A DNA stretch of 64,000 nucleotides from an uncultured Paracoccaceae bacterium (GCA_947494445.1 CANLVD010000006.1:234046-298045), one strand, 5' to 3'; shown: positions 1-8,989, counted from the stretch's first letter. A program made the numbers and translations. The notes: generated from the letters alone by a model not told the origin.

Positions 1-236
1 TGGGCGTCTGGACGGCGGAGATCTATGCGATGTTCTCGCTCGGACGGTCGGACGTCTTCCCGTCTGGCGATCTGGCCCTGCAGGAGGCGGCCCGTATGAT
101 CTATGATCTTGACGAGCGGCCCAAGGACAAGGCCCTGCGCGAGATGGCAGAAGCCTGGTCACCATGGCGCAGTGTTGCGGCTTGCCTGCTCTGGGCGTAT
201 TACGCGGAAATGAAGAAACGGGAAGGGATCAGATGA
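1..236 (+). CDS. DNA-3-methyladenine glycosylase II-like protein, C-terminal end (partial)
   Basis: The reading frame is open from the window edge (frame of base 3) to a TGA at 234-236, so only about the last 77 residues are present. The visible part has the end of a helix-hairpin-helix (GVWTAEIYAMF) followed by FPSGDLALQ, whose Asp matches the catalytic Asp of the HhH-GPD base-excision glycosylases. Enzymes of this AlkA group remove alkylated purines from DNA. The stop codon overlaps the ATG of the next gene (ATGA), which suggests co-translation with the hydrolase. The N-terminal part lies outside the window, so the exact subfamily is not certain. Confidence 0.75.
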   Translation, partial: GVWTAEIYAMFSLGRSDVFPSGDLALQEAARMIYDLDERPKDKALREMAEAWSPWRSVAACLLWAYYAEMKKREGIR

Positions 237-889
237 GCCTGAGCGGACCACGGCTGGATGCCGAAAGCGGTGAGGCGTCAAGCCTTGTGATTTTTCTCCA
301 CGGCTATGGCGCCGATGGCAATGACCTGATCGGCATCGGGTCCGCGATTGCGAGCCATCTGCCGAACTCGACCTTTCTGGCCCCCAATGCGCCCGATCGC
401 TGCACCAACAACCCGATGGGGTTTCAGTGGTTTCCGATCCCGTGGATGGATGGCTCCACCGAGGAGCAGATGAACGCGGGCTTTGATGCCTCGGCCCAGA
501 AGCTGGATCACTGGCTGGATGAGGTGAGCAATGCAGAGGCCATTCCGCTGGAGCGGATTGCACTTGTGGGCTTTTCCCAAGGCACGATGATGAGCTTGCA
601 TGTGGGCTTGAGGAAAGCCAGGCAACTGGCGGGGATTGTTGGGTTTTCAGGGAGATTGCTGCGTCCCGAGACGCTGGATGCCGAGATCAAATCGCGCCCG
701 CCTGTGTTGCTGGTCCATGGTGATCAGGACGAGGTTGTGCCGCCGGAAAGTCTTGCACTGGCCCGCGACGGGTTGGCGGAAGTTGGCATCACGGCACAGA
801 CCCATATGTCCAGCGGCATCGGCCATGGCATCGCGCCGGACGGGCTGGGCATGGCGCTTGGATTTTTGAAAGAACGCGCAAGCCTCTGA
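233..889 (+). CDS. Alpha/beta hydrolase, phospholipase/carboxylesterase family
   Basis: This 218-residue protein is a small cytoplasmic serine hydrolase of the carboxylesterase/lysophospholipase group. The nucleophile elbow GFSQGT, a downstream Asp in HGDQDEVVP and a His in GIGHGIAPD form the expected Ser-Asp-His triad, and the early LHGYGADGND segment is the usual oxyanion-hole loop. The start chosen is the ATG at 233, which overlaps the stop of the glycosylase gene by four bases; a longer frame upstream lies inside that gene and is not credible. Substrate cannot be told from sequence; short acyl esters or lysolipids are usual for the family. Confidence 0.85.
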   Translation: MSLSGPRLDAESGEASSLVIFLHGYGADGNDLIGIGSAIASHLPNSTFLAPNAPDRCTNNPMGFQWFPIPWMDGSTEEQMNAGFDASAQKLDHWLDEVSNAEAIPLERIALVGFSQGTMMSLHVGLRKARQLAGIVGFSGRLLRPETLDAEIKSRPPVLLVHGDQDEVVPPESLALARDGLAEVGITAQTHMSSGIGHGIAPDGLGMALGFLKERASL

Positions 890-1157
890 CCAATTTGACC
901 AGCAGACCAGAAGGCCGCGCAACTGTCCTGACCGGCGATTGCTTGCGGCCATTAGGCTTGGTGAAACGCCTTGCCCGCAAAATCGTCATCAAACTGTCAG
1001 CGAAGACCGGCAAGGTTGCCCCAAATGCTGGCAGTTGGGTCACGATGATGGGGCTTGCGCGCCTTCAACGACGAGATATAGTCGAGGGATAAGGTAGGAC
1101 GGGGCGTCCTGTCCAGCCAGCCGGAACAGGCAGAGCAGGACAGGTCAGGAGTCGTCC

Positions 1158-1742
1158 ATGGATATCGGGTACCAGCCAAGTTTTATTCGAAGGCCTTCGG
1201 GGCAGCGGGATCACCCGGCGCTGGTGCTGAATGCGGATTACCGCCCCCTGTCCTATCTGCCCCTGTCGCTCTGGCCCTGGCAGGAAGCTGTGAAAGCGGC
1301 GTTTCTGGACCGGGTTCAGGTGATTGCGGAATATGACGAATATGTCCGTTCGCCGTCGATGGAGATTCGCATCCCGTCAGTGGTCGTGCTGAAGGATTTC
1401 GTGCGGCCCGCCAAGTCATCGGCCTTCACGCGGTTCAACCTGTTTCTGCGCGATGAATTCACCTGCCAGTATTGCGGCGACAAGGGGGATATGACCTTTG
1501 ACCATGTGATCCCGCGCTCGCGCGGCGGGCGGACCACATGGGAAAATGTGGTCGCGTCTTGCGGGCCGTGCAATCTGCGCAAGGGTTCCCGGACATTGCG
1601 GCAGGTCGGCATGCGGCTGAACAAGAAGCCGATGCGGCCCCGGCCCGAGCAGTTGCAGAACATTGGCCGGAAGTTTCCGCCAAACCACCTGCATGAAAGC
1701 TGGATGGACTACCTTTACTGGGATGCCGAGCTGGACGCCTGA
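1158..1742 (+). CDS. HNH endonuclease family protein
   Basis: A 194-residue protein with a complete HNH module in its C-terminal half: Cys103-x2-Cys106, the Asp115-His116 pair, Asn130 and Cys135-x2-Cys138, giving a zinc-stabilised beta-beta-alpha metal nuclease fold. This version is widespread as a chromosomal housekeeping protein in alphaproteobacteria; its cellular substrate is not established to my knowledge. The ATG at 1158 is preceded by an AGGAG-like sequence (GTCAGGAGTCGTCC). The 3' end overlaps the convergent dsbB gene by 28 bases. The 268 bases before it (890-1157) show no gene that I can support. Confidence 0.85.
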   Translation: MDIGYQPSFIRRPSGQRDHPALVLNADYRPLSYLPLSLWPWQEAVKAAFLDRVQVIAEYDEYVRSPSMEIRIPSVVVLKDFVRPAKSSAFTRFNLFLRDEFTCQYCGDKGDMTFDHVIPRSRGGRTTWENVVASCGPCNLRKGSRTLRQVGMRLNKKPMRPRPEQLQNIGRKFPPNHLHESWMDYLYWDAELDA

Positions 1743-2194
1743 GCCTTCAGACCAAGCGCCCATAGTGCAGCCAGCACCAGCGAGGCGACGGCGTTCCAGG
1801 CAGCCATTGAAAGGCCGAGGAAATCCCACGCGATCTCGTCACAGCGCACGACGGGGGCATTCAGGATCTGTTCCAGCAATTCATCCGCTGACAGGCCGCC
1901 GATGGGGCCCGATGTGCAGGTGTTGGGACCTTCCCACCAGCCTTGCTCGACACCTGCATGAAACAGACCGATGCCAGATGTGCCAAGCGCTGCCAGAAGC
2001 CCGATCACCCCTAAAAGACGGAGGGGTTTGAGCAGACAGGCAAGACCCGCAAGAATGGCCAGACCGTGTGGCCAGCGTTGCCAGATGCACATCTTGCACG
2101 GCGCAAGCCCACCGAAATATTGAAAGGCCAGTGCTGCGGCCAGCAGAAGTGCGGACCCAAGTGCCGCTGTCAGGTAGAGACGCTGAGCTGTCAC
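1715..2194 (-). CDS. dsbB: Disulfide bond formation protein B (DsbB family)
   Basis: A 159-residue inner-membrane protein with four predicted helices. It has the two cysteine pairs of DsbB: Cys33-x2-Cys36 in the first periplasmic loop (APCKMCIWQRWPH) and Cys93 and Cys118 in the second. DsbB reoxidises DsbA and passes electrons to quinone. It follows the DedA-like gene on the same strand with a four-base overlap (2191-2194), so the two are probably co-transcribed, and its 3' end overlaps the convergent HNH gene by 28 bases. Assignment is by cysteine spacing and topology. Confidence 0.85.
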   Translation of the reverse strand: MTAQRLYLTAALGSALLLAAALAFQYFGGLAPCKMCIWQRWPHGLAILAGLACLLKPLRLLGVIGLLAALGTSGIGLFHAGVEQGWWEGPNTCTSGPIGGLSADELLEQILNAPVVRCDEIAWDFLGLSMAAWNAVASLVLAALWALGLKAQASSSASQ

Positions 2195-2769
2195 AGGAAT
2201 TTCACCACAGCAAATCCGCCAAAGAGCAGGGCGAAGAAGATGATGGTCATCAGGCCGAACCGCTCTTCAATGAAGGACCGGATGGGCGGGCCAAATTTCC
2301 AAAGGAGCGCTGCCACGATGAAAAAGCGCAGCGCGCGCGCGATCAGCGAAGAGACCATGAAGGTTGTGAAATCCAGACCAGTCGCGCCCGAAGTGATGGT
2401 GATCACCTTGTAGGGAAATGGTGTGATGCCCGCGAACAGAACCGCCCATGGGCCGTTTTCGTTGAAGTTATCCGCGAAGATGTCGAATTTATCGAGCTTG
2501 CCGTAGAACTCCAGCACCGGTTTGCCGATGGTGTCGAACAGTTCTGCCCCGATCCAGTATCCCAGACCACCACCCGCGACGGAGGCGAGCGTGCAGAGGC
2601 CTGCCACCAGAAAGGCACGCGACGGGGCTGCCAGAATGATCGGTATCAACAGGATGTCGGGGGGGATCGGGAAGACCGAACTTTCGACAAAGGCCACCAG
2701 GATCAGGGCCATCAGCGCATAGCGCGTCTCAGCCAGTGACATGGTCCAATCGTAAAGTCGGCGCAACAT
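2191..2769 (-). CDS. DedA/YqaA-family inner membrane protein
   Basis: A 192-residue multi-pass membrane protein of the DedA/SNARE-associated superfamily, YqaA-like branch. The segment VESSVFPIPPDILLIP and the later GITPFPYKVITITSG are the re-entrant loop motifs of this family, whose better known members act in membrane lipid homeostasis and undecaprenyl-phosphate or phospholipid scrambling. I chose the ATG at 2769 (MLRRLYDW) because the longer frame to 2826 adds a polar stretch without similarity to the family. It overlaps the dsbB start by four bases. Confidence 0.8.
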   Translation of the reverse strand: MLRRLYDWTMSLAETRYALMALILVAFVESSVFPIPPDILLIPIILAAPSRAFLVAGLCTLASVAGGGLGYWIGAELFDTIGKPVLEFYGKLDKFDIFADNFNENGPWAVLFAGITPFPYKVITITSGATGLDFTTFMVSSLIARALRFFIVAALLWKFGPPIRSFIEERFGLMTIIFFALLFGGFAVVKFL

Positions 2770-2890
2770 GGGGCGGTCTTTCTCGGTTTCGGAGGTGTCT
2801 GACCACAGGGGGCCGTGTGCGGTCAAGCTGCTTTACGGTCGCGGGCGGGCATGAAATACTAAGGCCCTCAACGGGGTGAGGAAGACTGAT

Positions 2891-3736
2891 ATGAAATGGA
2901 AAGGCCGTCAGGGCAGCCGCAACATCGAGGATCGCCGCAGAGGCGGTGGTGCAGCCAAGGCAGGTGGCGTTGGGGGTTTCGGCCTGATCGCCATTCTGGT
3001 GATCGGATATTTCCTTGGCATCGATGTCACGCCGTTTGTCGGCGGCGGGCAGGTCTCGAACGGCTCAACCGGTGAGATCAGCGCACAAGATGACAATGCG
3101 GCCCAATTCGTTTCGGTCGTGCTGGCCGACACCGAAACGGTCTGGTCCGAGGTGATGCAAAGTCAGGTCGGGCGGCGCTACAATCCACCAACCCTTGTTT
3201 TGTTTTCAAACTCCACCCAATCGCCCTGTGGTGGCGCGTCAGGTGCAACGGGGCCGTTTTATTGCCCGGCCGACAAGAAGGCCTATCTCGACACGGATTT
3301 CTTCAACACGCTGTCCAAACGGTTTGGCGCAAGGGGAGATTTCGCGGCAGCCTATGTTGTCGCCCATGAGGTTGCGCATCATGTCCAGAACGAGCTTGGC
3401 ATTCTGGCAGAAGCGAACAACGCGCGCCGCCGGATGACAGAGGTCGACAGCAACCGCGTCTCGGTGATGATCGAATTGCAGGCTGATTGTTTTTCGGGTG
3501 TCTGGGCACGCTATGCAGAGGCGCGGATCGGATCGCTGGAAGAGGGCGATATAGCGGAAGCCATGAACGCGGCCAAGCAGATCGGGGATGATACGCTGCA
3601 ACGCGCGTCCGGTCGGCGCCCAATGCCGCATACCTTTACCCATGGCTCTTCCGAGCAGCGGCAGCGCTGGTTTGCGCGCGGTTATCAAAGTGCCAAACTG
3701 GAGCAATGCGACACGTTTTCGGCCAGTCAATTGTAA
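2891..3736 (+). CDS. YpfJ-family neutral zinc metallopeptidase
   Basis: A 281-residue protein with an Arg/Gly-rich cytoplasmic N-terminus, one transmembrane segment near residues 30-45 (GLIAILVIGYFLGI) and a periplasmic domain with the zincin motif HEVAHH at about residues 159-164 followed by an acidic third ligand region (ELQADCFSGVW). This is the usual layout of the YpfJ/zinc_metallopep family, whose substrate is unknown. The start at 2891 (MKWKGR) is the family's usual start; an upstream ATG at 2876 would add only five residues. It diverges from the DedA gene. Confidence 0.88.
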   Translation: MKWKGRQGSRNIEDRRRGGGAAKAGGVGGFGLIAILVIGYFLGIDVTPFVGGGQVSNGSTGEISAQDDNAAQFVSVVLADTETVWSEVMQSQVGRRYNPPTLVLFSNSTQSPCGGASGATGPFYCPADKKAYLDTDFFNTLSKRFGARGDFAAAYVVAHEVAHHVQNELGILAEANNARRRMTEVDSNRVSVMIELQADCFSGVWARYAEARIGSLEEGDIAEAMNAAKQIGDDTLQRASGRRPMPHTFTHGSSEQRQRWFARGYQSAKLEQCDTFSASQL

Positions 3737-3742
3737 TTGGGA

Positions 3743-3771
3743 TTGACGCCGCGCGCGGTGCTGGATAGGCA
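3743..3771 (+). promoter_or_regulatory. Putative sigma-70-type promoter of tRNA-Leu(CAA)
   Basis: TTGACG at 3743-3748 and TAGGCA at 3766-3771 are separated by exactly 17 bases and would start transcription a few bases before the mature tRNA 5' end at 3784. The -35 box is good and the -10 box weak. Confidence 0.45.
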
Positions 3772-3783
3772 CAAACCTGCGTT

Positions 3784-3868
3784 GCCCGAGTGGCGGAATT
3801 GGTAGACGCAGCGGATTCAAAATCCGCCGCCGCAAGGCTTGCCGGTTCGAGTCCGGCCTCGGGTACCA
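3784..3868 (+). tRNA. tRNA-Leu (anticodon CAA)
   Basis: An 85-base gene with a complete cloverleaf: acceptor stem GCCCGAG/CTCGGGT, D arm with TGGCGGAATTGGTAGACGC, anticodon stem GCGGA/TCCGC with loop TTCAAAA (anticodon CAA, reads UUG), a variable arm as expected of class II leucine tRNAs, T arm GCCGGTTCGAGTCCGGC and an encoded 3' CCA. It stands alone between a peptidase gene and a secreted-protein gene. Confidence 0.97.
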
Positions 3869-4034
3869 TCACTTTCCAGATCAGGAAATCGAGATTCGTT
3901 TTGGGCGTGCCACCAATTGCACTGGCCAGAGAATTTCTATCGGGATGTCCAAGTTGGGCCATAATCCATGGCCGAAAGGATAGGGAGATGCCTGATCTGC
4001 ATATTATTTGAACATACTGCCGGGCAGTCTCAGC

Positions 4035-4064
4035 TTGATACAAATGGGATGAAAATTGTATACT
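4035..4064 (+). promoter_or_regulatory. Strong sigma-70-type promoter for the VPLPA-CTERM gene
   Basis: TTGATA at 4035-4040 and TATACT at 4059-4064 with an 18-base spacer, in an AT-rich stretch that stands out from the surrounding high-GC sequence. The start codon of the downstream gene is at 4092, leaving a short leader of about 20 bases. Confidence 0.55.
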
Positions 4065-4091
4065 TTGCCCAGTAAATTGTGAGGGCTACTA

Positions 4092-4784
4092 ATGATTAAA
4101 CTTAAAACTCTGGTGACAGCTGCGGCTGTAACCCTGATGGGGGCTGCTGCATCTGCCGCTCCCATGACCGGAACCTGGGGCGTCGACTCCGTGACCACCA
4201 GTGGCAACGACCACGCGTTCTGGCTTCCTGCCTTTGATCCTTCTACTGACGCTGCTCGCTACTGGCAGTTTGAAGGTGATTCCGGGGAATTTACCACAGA
4301 CGGTGTGCAGGCCAAACTGACCGGCACGATCGTGCGTAATACCGATGCGATGCAGAAATTCAAAGTAGAGGCGTTCTTTGACTATTCCTCCAGCATCACA
4401 AACGATCCTGGAATTGGTCTGAAATGTGCTGGCCTGTGCGATGGAAACTCTGTTTGGGATCTCTATGACGTGACCAACGGGACCTTGACTGGTCTGGGTT
4501 CGATTGCCGGGACCAATCTTGAGTTTGAGCGCCACTCCGGCCCTGAACTCGGCCAGCTTGGATTTGGTGCAAACGACAAGAATGACCTGTTCGGCTTTTC
4601 GACGTGGATCACTTGGTACGAAGTGATTGGTGACATCCGGGGCTCCGCCTATAACGGCGACATCAACATCTCGCTCACCGGCAATGGTACAAGCACCGTC
4701 GTGCCGCTTCCTGCACCGGTTGCACTGCTGCTGTCTGGCCTTGTCGGCATGGGCTTCGTGGCACGGCGTCGTCGCGCCGCCTGA
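4092..4784 (+). CDS. Secreted VPLPA-CTERM sorting-domain protein
   Basis: A 230-residue exported protein. It has a Sec signal peptide (KLKTLVTAAAVTLMGAAASA), a beta-rich mature domain of unknown function with two close cysteines (KCAGLCDG), and a C-terminal tail of the tripartite VPLPA-CTERM type: VPLPAPVALLLSG, a hydrophobic helix, then an RRRR cluster. In this family the tail is recognised by an exosortase-like enzyme that cuts and anchors or releases the protein, often as part of biofilm or surface matrix. No exosortase gene is in this window. It has its own promoter and terminator, so it is monocistronic. Confidence 0.85.
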   Translation: MIKLKTLVTAAAVTLMGAAASAAPMTGTWGVDSVTTSGNDHAFWLPAFDPSTDAARYWQFEGDSGEFTTDGVQAKLTGTIVRNTDAMQKFKVEAFFDYSSSITNDPGIGLKCAGLCDGNSVWDLYDVTNGTLTGLGSIAGTNLEFERHSGPELGQLGFGANDKNDLFGFSTWITWYEVIGDIRGSAYNGDINISLTGNGTSTVVPLPAPVALLLSGLVGMGFVARRRRAA

Positions 4785-4804
4785 TCCATCGATCATGACA
4801 TTTG

Positions 4805-4834
4805 AAAAAGCCCGGAGAGCTCCGGGCTTTTTTT
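4805..4834. terminator. Bidirectional rho-independent terminator
   Basis: A perfect 8-bp stem AGCCCGGA/TCCGGGCT (4809-4828) with a 4-base loop, flanked by an A-run on the left and a T-run on the right. It can therefore terminate both the VPLPA-CTERM gene from the left and parE from the right, whose stop codon is at 4838. Confidence 0.9.
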
Positions 4835-4837
4835 GTT

Positions 4838-6835
4838 TCAGACGTCCAGTTCTTCCACAAAACGGGCGTTTTCCTGAATGTACTGGAAGCGCAGTTCAGG
4901 TTTTTTGCCCATCAGGCGCTCCACCAGATCGCCGGTTTCGCCGGGTTCATCCTCATCGATATCGACCCGGATCAGGCGGCGGGTCGCAACATTCATGGTG
5001 GTTTCCTTCAGGTCCTTGGCGTCCATCTCTCCCAGCCCCTTGAAGCGAGAGATATCGATCTTGCCGCGCCCACCAAGGCCGGTTTCCAGCAAGGCATCCT
5101 TTTCGGCATCATCCATGCAATAGGCGCGCCGCGCGCCTTGGGTCAGGCGGAACAGGGGCGGACAGGCGAGGTAGAGGTGTCCCTGATCGATCAGGGGTCG
5201 CATCTGGGTGAAGAAGAAGGTCATAAGCAGGGATGCGATATGCGCGCCGTCCACATCCGCGTCGGTCATGATGATGATCTTGTCGTAGCGCAGGTCCTCG
5301 ATGTTGAAGCGCGTGCCCAGCCCCACACCCATTGCCTGACAGAGATCGTTCAGTTCGGTGTTCTGGCTGAGCTTCGATGAGGCCGCGCCAAGCACGTTGA
5401 GGATCTTGCCCCGCAACGGCAGAAGCGCCTGCTTGTTCCTGTCGCGCGCCATCTTGGCCGAGCCGCCAGCGCTGTCGCCCTCAACCAGAAACAACTCGGT
5501 GCCTTCCCGGTTGGTGGCCGAACAATCCACCAGCTTGCCGGGCAGGCGAAGCTTCTTGGTGGCAGTCTTGCGCTGGGTTTCCTTTTCGGCACGTCTGCGC
5601 AGGCGTTCTTCGGCCTTCAGCACAAGATAGTCGAGAATGGCACCGGCTGACTTCGTGTCAGCGGCCAGCCAATTGTCGAAATGGTCCCGGACGGAGTTTT
5701 CAACCAGACGGCTGGCTTCGGTTGTGGCCAGCCGGTCCTTGGTCTGGCCGACGAACTCGGGCTCGCGGATGAAGACGGAGATCATGGCACAACCACCCGA
5801 CATCACATCGTCGCGGGTGATCTGGGCTGCCTTGCGGTTGCTGACCAACTCCCCATAGGCACGGATGCCTTTGAGGATCGCAGCCCAAAACCCGGTTTCA
5901 TGGGTGCCACCTTCAGGCGTGGGAACCGTGTTACAGTAAGAGTTGACGAAAGCATCCCGCGCGGGCGTCCAGTTGATCGCCCATTCCACCGATCCGGCAG
6001 TGTCCGCGCCGAACCGCTCGGCAAATTCTACTTTTCCCGCAAATGGGTTGTCGGAATAGGTGGCCGCGCCAGCCAATTGATCACCCAGATAATCAGCCAG
6101 TCCTCCGGGGAAATGAAATGTGGCCGAGGCAGGTGTGTCGTCGCCATCAGGAATGGTTTCGGGCGCGCATTTCCAGCGGATCTCCACGCCCGAGAAGAGG
6201 TAGGCTTTCGAGCGCACCATCTTGAGCAGGCGGGACGGTTTGAAGCGTGCCTTTGCGCCGAAGATATCGGCATCCGCGTGGAAGGTCACAACCGTGCCCC
6301 TGCGGTTCTGAATGGGTCCCAGCGCTTCGATCGGGCCTTGGGGTAAGCCGCGGGAGAAGGTCTGGCGATAGAGCTGCTTGGACCTTGCAACCTCGACCTC
6401 CAGATGGTCGCTGAGCGCGTTTACAACCGAGATGCCGACCCCGTGAAGACCGCCGGACGTCTGGTAGGCCTTGCCGGAGAATTTGCCGCCCGCATGCAGC
6501 GTGCACAGGATCACCTCAAGCGCGGATTTGTCGGGAAAGCGGGGATGGGGGTCGATGGGAATGCCGCGCCCATTGTCGCGAATGGTGACCGCGTAGTCCG
6601 CGTGCAGCTCCACTTCGATCCGGCTGGCATGGCCTGCGACCGCCTCGTCCATCGAGTTGTCGAGAACTTCGGCGACCAGATGATGCAATGCGCGCTCGTC
6701 CGTGCCGCCGATATACATGCCGGGCCGTTTGCGCACAGGCTCCAACCCCTCCAGAACTTCGATGGAGGAGGCTGTGTAGTCGCTTGTCGCTTGGTCCTCG
6801 TCAAAGAGGTCTGTCTTGCTGGCGGGATCGGCCAT
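4838..6835 (-). CDS. parE: DNA topoisomerase IV subunit B
   Basis: A 665-residue type IIA topoisomerase ATPase subunit. The GHKL domain shows EVLDNSMDEAVAGH (Asn60) and DNGRGIP (Asp87), the transducer has QTKDRL, and the TOPRIM domain shows EGDSAGG (from Glu452) and DADVDG (from Asp525). ParE pairs with ParC to decatenate replicated chromosomes. I prefer ParE over GyrB because of the N-terminal pattern RKRPGMYIGGTDERALHHL and the lack of the long GyrB insert typical of proteobacteria. ATG at 6835; it is monocistronic and ends at the shared terminator. Confidence 0.93.
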   Translation of the reverse strand: MADPASKTDLFDEDQATSDYTASSIEVLEGLEPVRKRPGMYIGGTDERALHHLVAEVLDNSMDEAVAGHASRIEVELHADYAVTIRDNGRGIPIDPHPRFPDKSALEVILCTLHAGGKFSGKAYQTSGGLHGVGISVVNALSDHLEVEVARSKQLYRQTFSRGLPQGPIEALGPIQNRRGTVVTFHADADIFGAKARFKPSRLLKMVRSKAYLFSGVEIRWKCAPETIPDGDDTPASATFHFPGGLADYLGDQLAGAATYSDNPFAGKVEFAERFGADTAGSVEWAINWTPARDAFVNSYCNTVPTPEGGTHETGFWAAILKGIRAYGELVSNRKAAQITRDDVMSGGCAMISVFIREPEFVGQTKDRLATTEASRLVENSVRDHFDNWLAADTKSAGAILDYLVLKAEERLRRRAEKETQRKTATKKLRLPGKLVDCSATNREGTELFLVEGDSAGGSAKMARDRNKQALLPLRGKILNVLGAASSKLSQNTELNDLCQAMGVGLGTRFNIEDLRYDKIIIMTDADVDGAHIASLLMTFFFTQMRPLIDQGHLYLACPPLFRLTQGARRAYCMDDAEKDALLETGLGGRGKIDISRFKGLGEMDAKDLKETTMNVATRRLIRVDIDEDEPGETGDLVERLMGKKPELRFQYIQENARFVEELDV

Positions 6836-6921
6836 GGGCTCTTGTTTCCCCGAATCTGTTCTGCTCAGGCCCTAAGTATCGCCCGGAACGGGGCGGGAAC
6901 ACAACATCTTGGGGCGCAAGA

Positions 6922-7560
6922 TCACCGCATCCGCGCGTTCTCGATCCGATAGCGTTTCTGGGCACGGTCGTGGAAGCTTTCGCCAACGGCCACGATCAGA
7001 TGGCGAATGTTGATCGGCAGAAGACAGCCATGCAGGATCAGAACCGGTGTCAGGTTCAGAGAGAAGGCGTAGCAGATGAACAGGATGTTGCTCAGGATGG
7101 CCAGAATGCGCAGCTTGAACTTGTTGCGTGCGCCAAAGGTGAACAGCATCGACACTGCCGCCAGATAGCCCAGCATATCCATCCGGTTGACCGGGCCGTT
7201 CAGCAAGCCTTCGACCAACGGAGCGAGTGTAAAGGTCTCGATGTGGTCGATGCCCAGTGTCTGAGCCAGTTGATAGAGCACGATCAGAAGCGCGATCGGC
7301 GCACAGATGGCCGCGATCAGCACACCGAAGGCGGAACTGAGACGCATCAGCAGACGCCAGAGCGCAAGACCGGTATCCTCGTCATCCCGTGTCTGACGCT
7401 GAAGGATGAAATCTTCAACCTCGCGGGGAACCGGTCCGTGGCTGGACCGCAGTTTGCGCAGCATTGACGTGTTGTAGAGGCTGTCAGCCCGGGCCTGCTC
7501 TCGCGCAGACGCCTGCATCCCACCCCGTACATTCGGCAACAAAAAGAACTCGGCACTCAT
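6922..7560 (-). CDS. Multi-pass membrane protein of unknown function
   Basis: A 212-residue protein with a charged N-terminal cytoplasmic part of about 70 residues (SRRR-free but rich in Arg/Glu), then a hydrophobic pair of helices (LLMRLSSAFGVLIAAICAP and following), and after a gap two or three more helices ending in PVLILHGCLLPINIRHL. The last block resembles the small three-helix membrane module seen in YgjV-like and Popeye-like bacterial proteins, but I do not assign a function. The ATG at 7560 has GAGG upstream; an in-frame TTG at 7569 is a weaker choice. Confidence 0.7.
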   Translation of the reverse strand: MSAEFFLLPNVRGGMQASAREQARADSLYNTSMLRKLRSSHGPVPREVEDFILQRQTRDDEDTGLALWRLLMRLSSAFGVLIAAICAPIALLIVLYQLAQTLGIDHIETFTLAPLVEGLLNGPVNRMDMLGYLAAVSMLFTFGARNKFKLRILAILSNILFICYAFSLNLTPVLILHGCLLPINIRHLIVAVGESFHDRAQKRYRIENARMR

Positions 7561-7649
7561 ATCCAACAATCCTCAACACGCGCCCCCGCAAAAGAAGAGT
7601 TAGCCAGACATTGTGCTTAAAACATGAACCAAATTTGACGAGAAACTGC

Positions 7650-8870
7650 TCAATCCGAGAGAACTGTGGTGATCTGGGCCTGTGCCTCAAGGGTGCGGTG
7701 CACGGGGCATTTGTCCGCTATTTCCAGCAGGCGTGCACGCTGTTCATCATCCAGATCACCGATCAGACTGATCCGGCGCACGAAGTGATCGATGCGCGAA
7801 TTATTGTCGCTGCAATGCTCGCAATCAACCCCGTGGACCTTGTCATGGGTGACATCCACGCTGACGCCGGTGAGCGCCCATTTCTTGCGCCGTGCGTACA
7901 TGCGGATGGTCATGGAGGTACAGGCACCAAGGCCTGCGGACAGGAACTGGTAGGGGCTCATCCCCTGATCGGTTCCGCCATAGGCCAGCGGCTCGTCGGC
8001 CAGAGTGTGGTGATGTGGGCCAGCTGAGACATCCTGCAGGAAGCCGTTCGGATCAGACTCTGTTGTGCGCACGATGCCCTCTGGTGCGCCAATGGGCGCT
8101 GCGGCCTTTGGCATGGGCAAATAGCGCTCAACCCAGGAGGCGATCATTTCGGCTGCATATTCAGCATCACTCGCATCCGTGATCAGGTGATCTGCCTTGT
8201 CGAGCGTGACGAAGCTTTTGGGATGGCGGGCGGCGGTGAAAATTTCGGCTGCATTCTCGATCCCGACGGTCTGATCGATGGGCGAGTGCAGGACCAGAAG
8301 TGCCTTGTTCATGGAACGGATGGCGGGCAAAAGATCAGCGCTCTGGATATCATCAAGGAAGCTTTTGCGAACAGTGAACTTGCGCCCGGCAAGGGTCACA
8401 TCCGCACTGCCGTCCTGTTTGATCCGGTCCAGATGCTCGGCGAAATTCTCGGCCACATGGGCCGGGTCGGCAGGAGCACCAAGGGTTGCCACGGCCTTGA
8501 CCGAGGCGATCTGACCAGCTGCCTTCAGCACTGCAGCGCCGCCCAGTGAATGTCCGATCAGCAGATCAGGCGCCATTCCCAAATCGGACAGATGTTGGGA
8601 AGCGGCCAGCAGATCATCGACATTGGACGAGAAATTTGTATTGGCAAACTCGCCCCCCGAATGCCCGAGGCCCGTGAAATCAAACCGCAACACGGCGATG
8701 CCCATGGCCGCCAGCCGTTGGGAAATGCGGCGTGCAGCGGGGATATCCTTGGAGCAGGTGAAGCAATGGGCAAAGATGGCGGTTGCCACATGCTGGCCCG
8801 CCGGACGGTCCAGCCGCGCCGCAAGATCATGGCCCGAATGGCCCGCAAATGTCAGTTTTTCAAGTCCCAT
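7650..8870 (-). CDS. Bifunctional alpha/beta hydrolase - OsmC family protein
   Basis: A 406-residue natural fusion. Residues 1 to about 250 form an alpha/beta hydrolase (AHCFTCSKD oxyanion loop, nucleophile elbow IGHSLGG, Asp in LHSPIDQTV, His in KADHLI). Residues from about 265 form an OsmC/Ohr-like domain with the first peroxidatic cysteine in GLGACTSMTIRMYA and a second in HCSDNN or DKCPVHRTL. OsmC proteins reduce organic hydroperoxides; the fused hydrolase could release acyl substrates (inference). This fusion is common in roseobacters. Start ATG at 8870 (MGLEKL) rather than the longer frame to 8930, which lacks similarity. Confidence 0.87.
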   Translation of the reverse strand: MGLEKLTFAGHSGHDLAARLDRPAGQHVATAIFAHCFTCSKDIPAARRISQRLAAMGIAVLRFDFTGLGHSGGEFANTNFSSNVDDLLAASQHLSDLGMAPDLLIGHSLGGAAVLKAAGQIASVKAVATLGAPADPAHVAENFAEHLDRIKQDGSADVTLAGRKFTVRKSFLDDIQSADLLPAIRSMNKALLVLHSPIDQTVGIENAAEIFTAARHPKSFVTLDKADHLITDASDAEYAAEMIASWVERYLPMPKAAAPIGAPEGIVRTTESDPNGFLQDVSAGPHHHTLADEPLAYGGTDQGMSPYQFLSAGLGACTSMTIRMYARRKKWALTGVSVDVTHDKVHGVDCEHCSDNNSRIDHFVRRISLIGDLDDEQRARLLEIADKCPVHRTLEAQAQITTVLSD

Positions 8871-8989
8871 GGGATTCGTGCCTTTGCCTGTGCATGCTCC
8901 CAACATCGGATGTCGGACGTGCGCTGCCAAGGCTTTGAGGCGCGATGTCGCGTGGCTGTGATCGCTTGTGACGACTGAGGCGGGCTTTG

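Noticed and set aside
3636..4043. A 135-codon minus-strand frame across tRNA-Leu(CAA)
   Set aside because: It reads through the tRNA gene antisense and is typical of false tRNA-overlapping frames.
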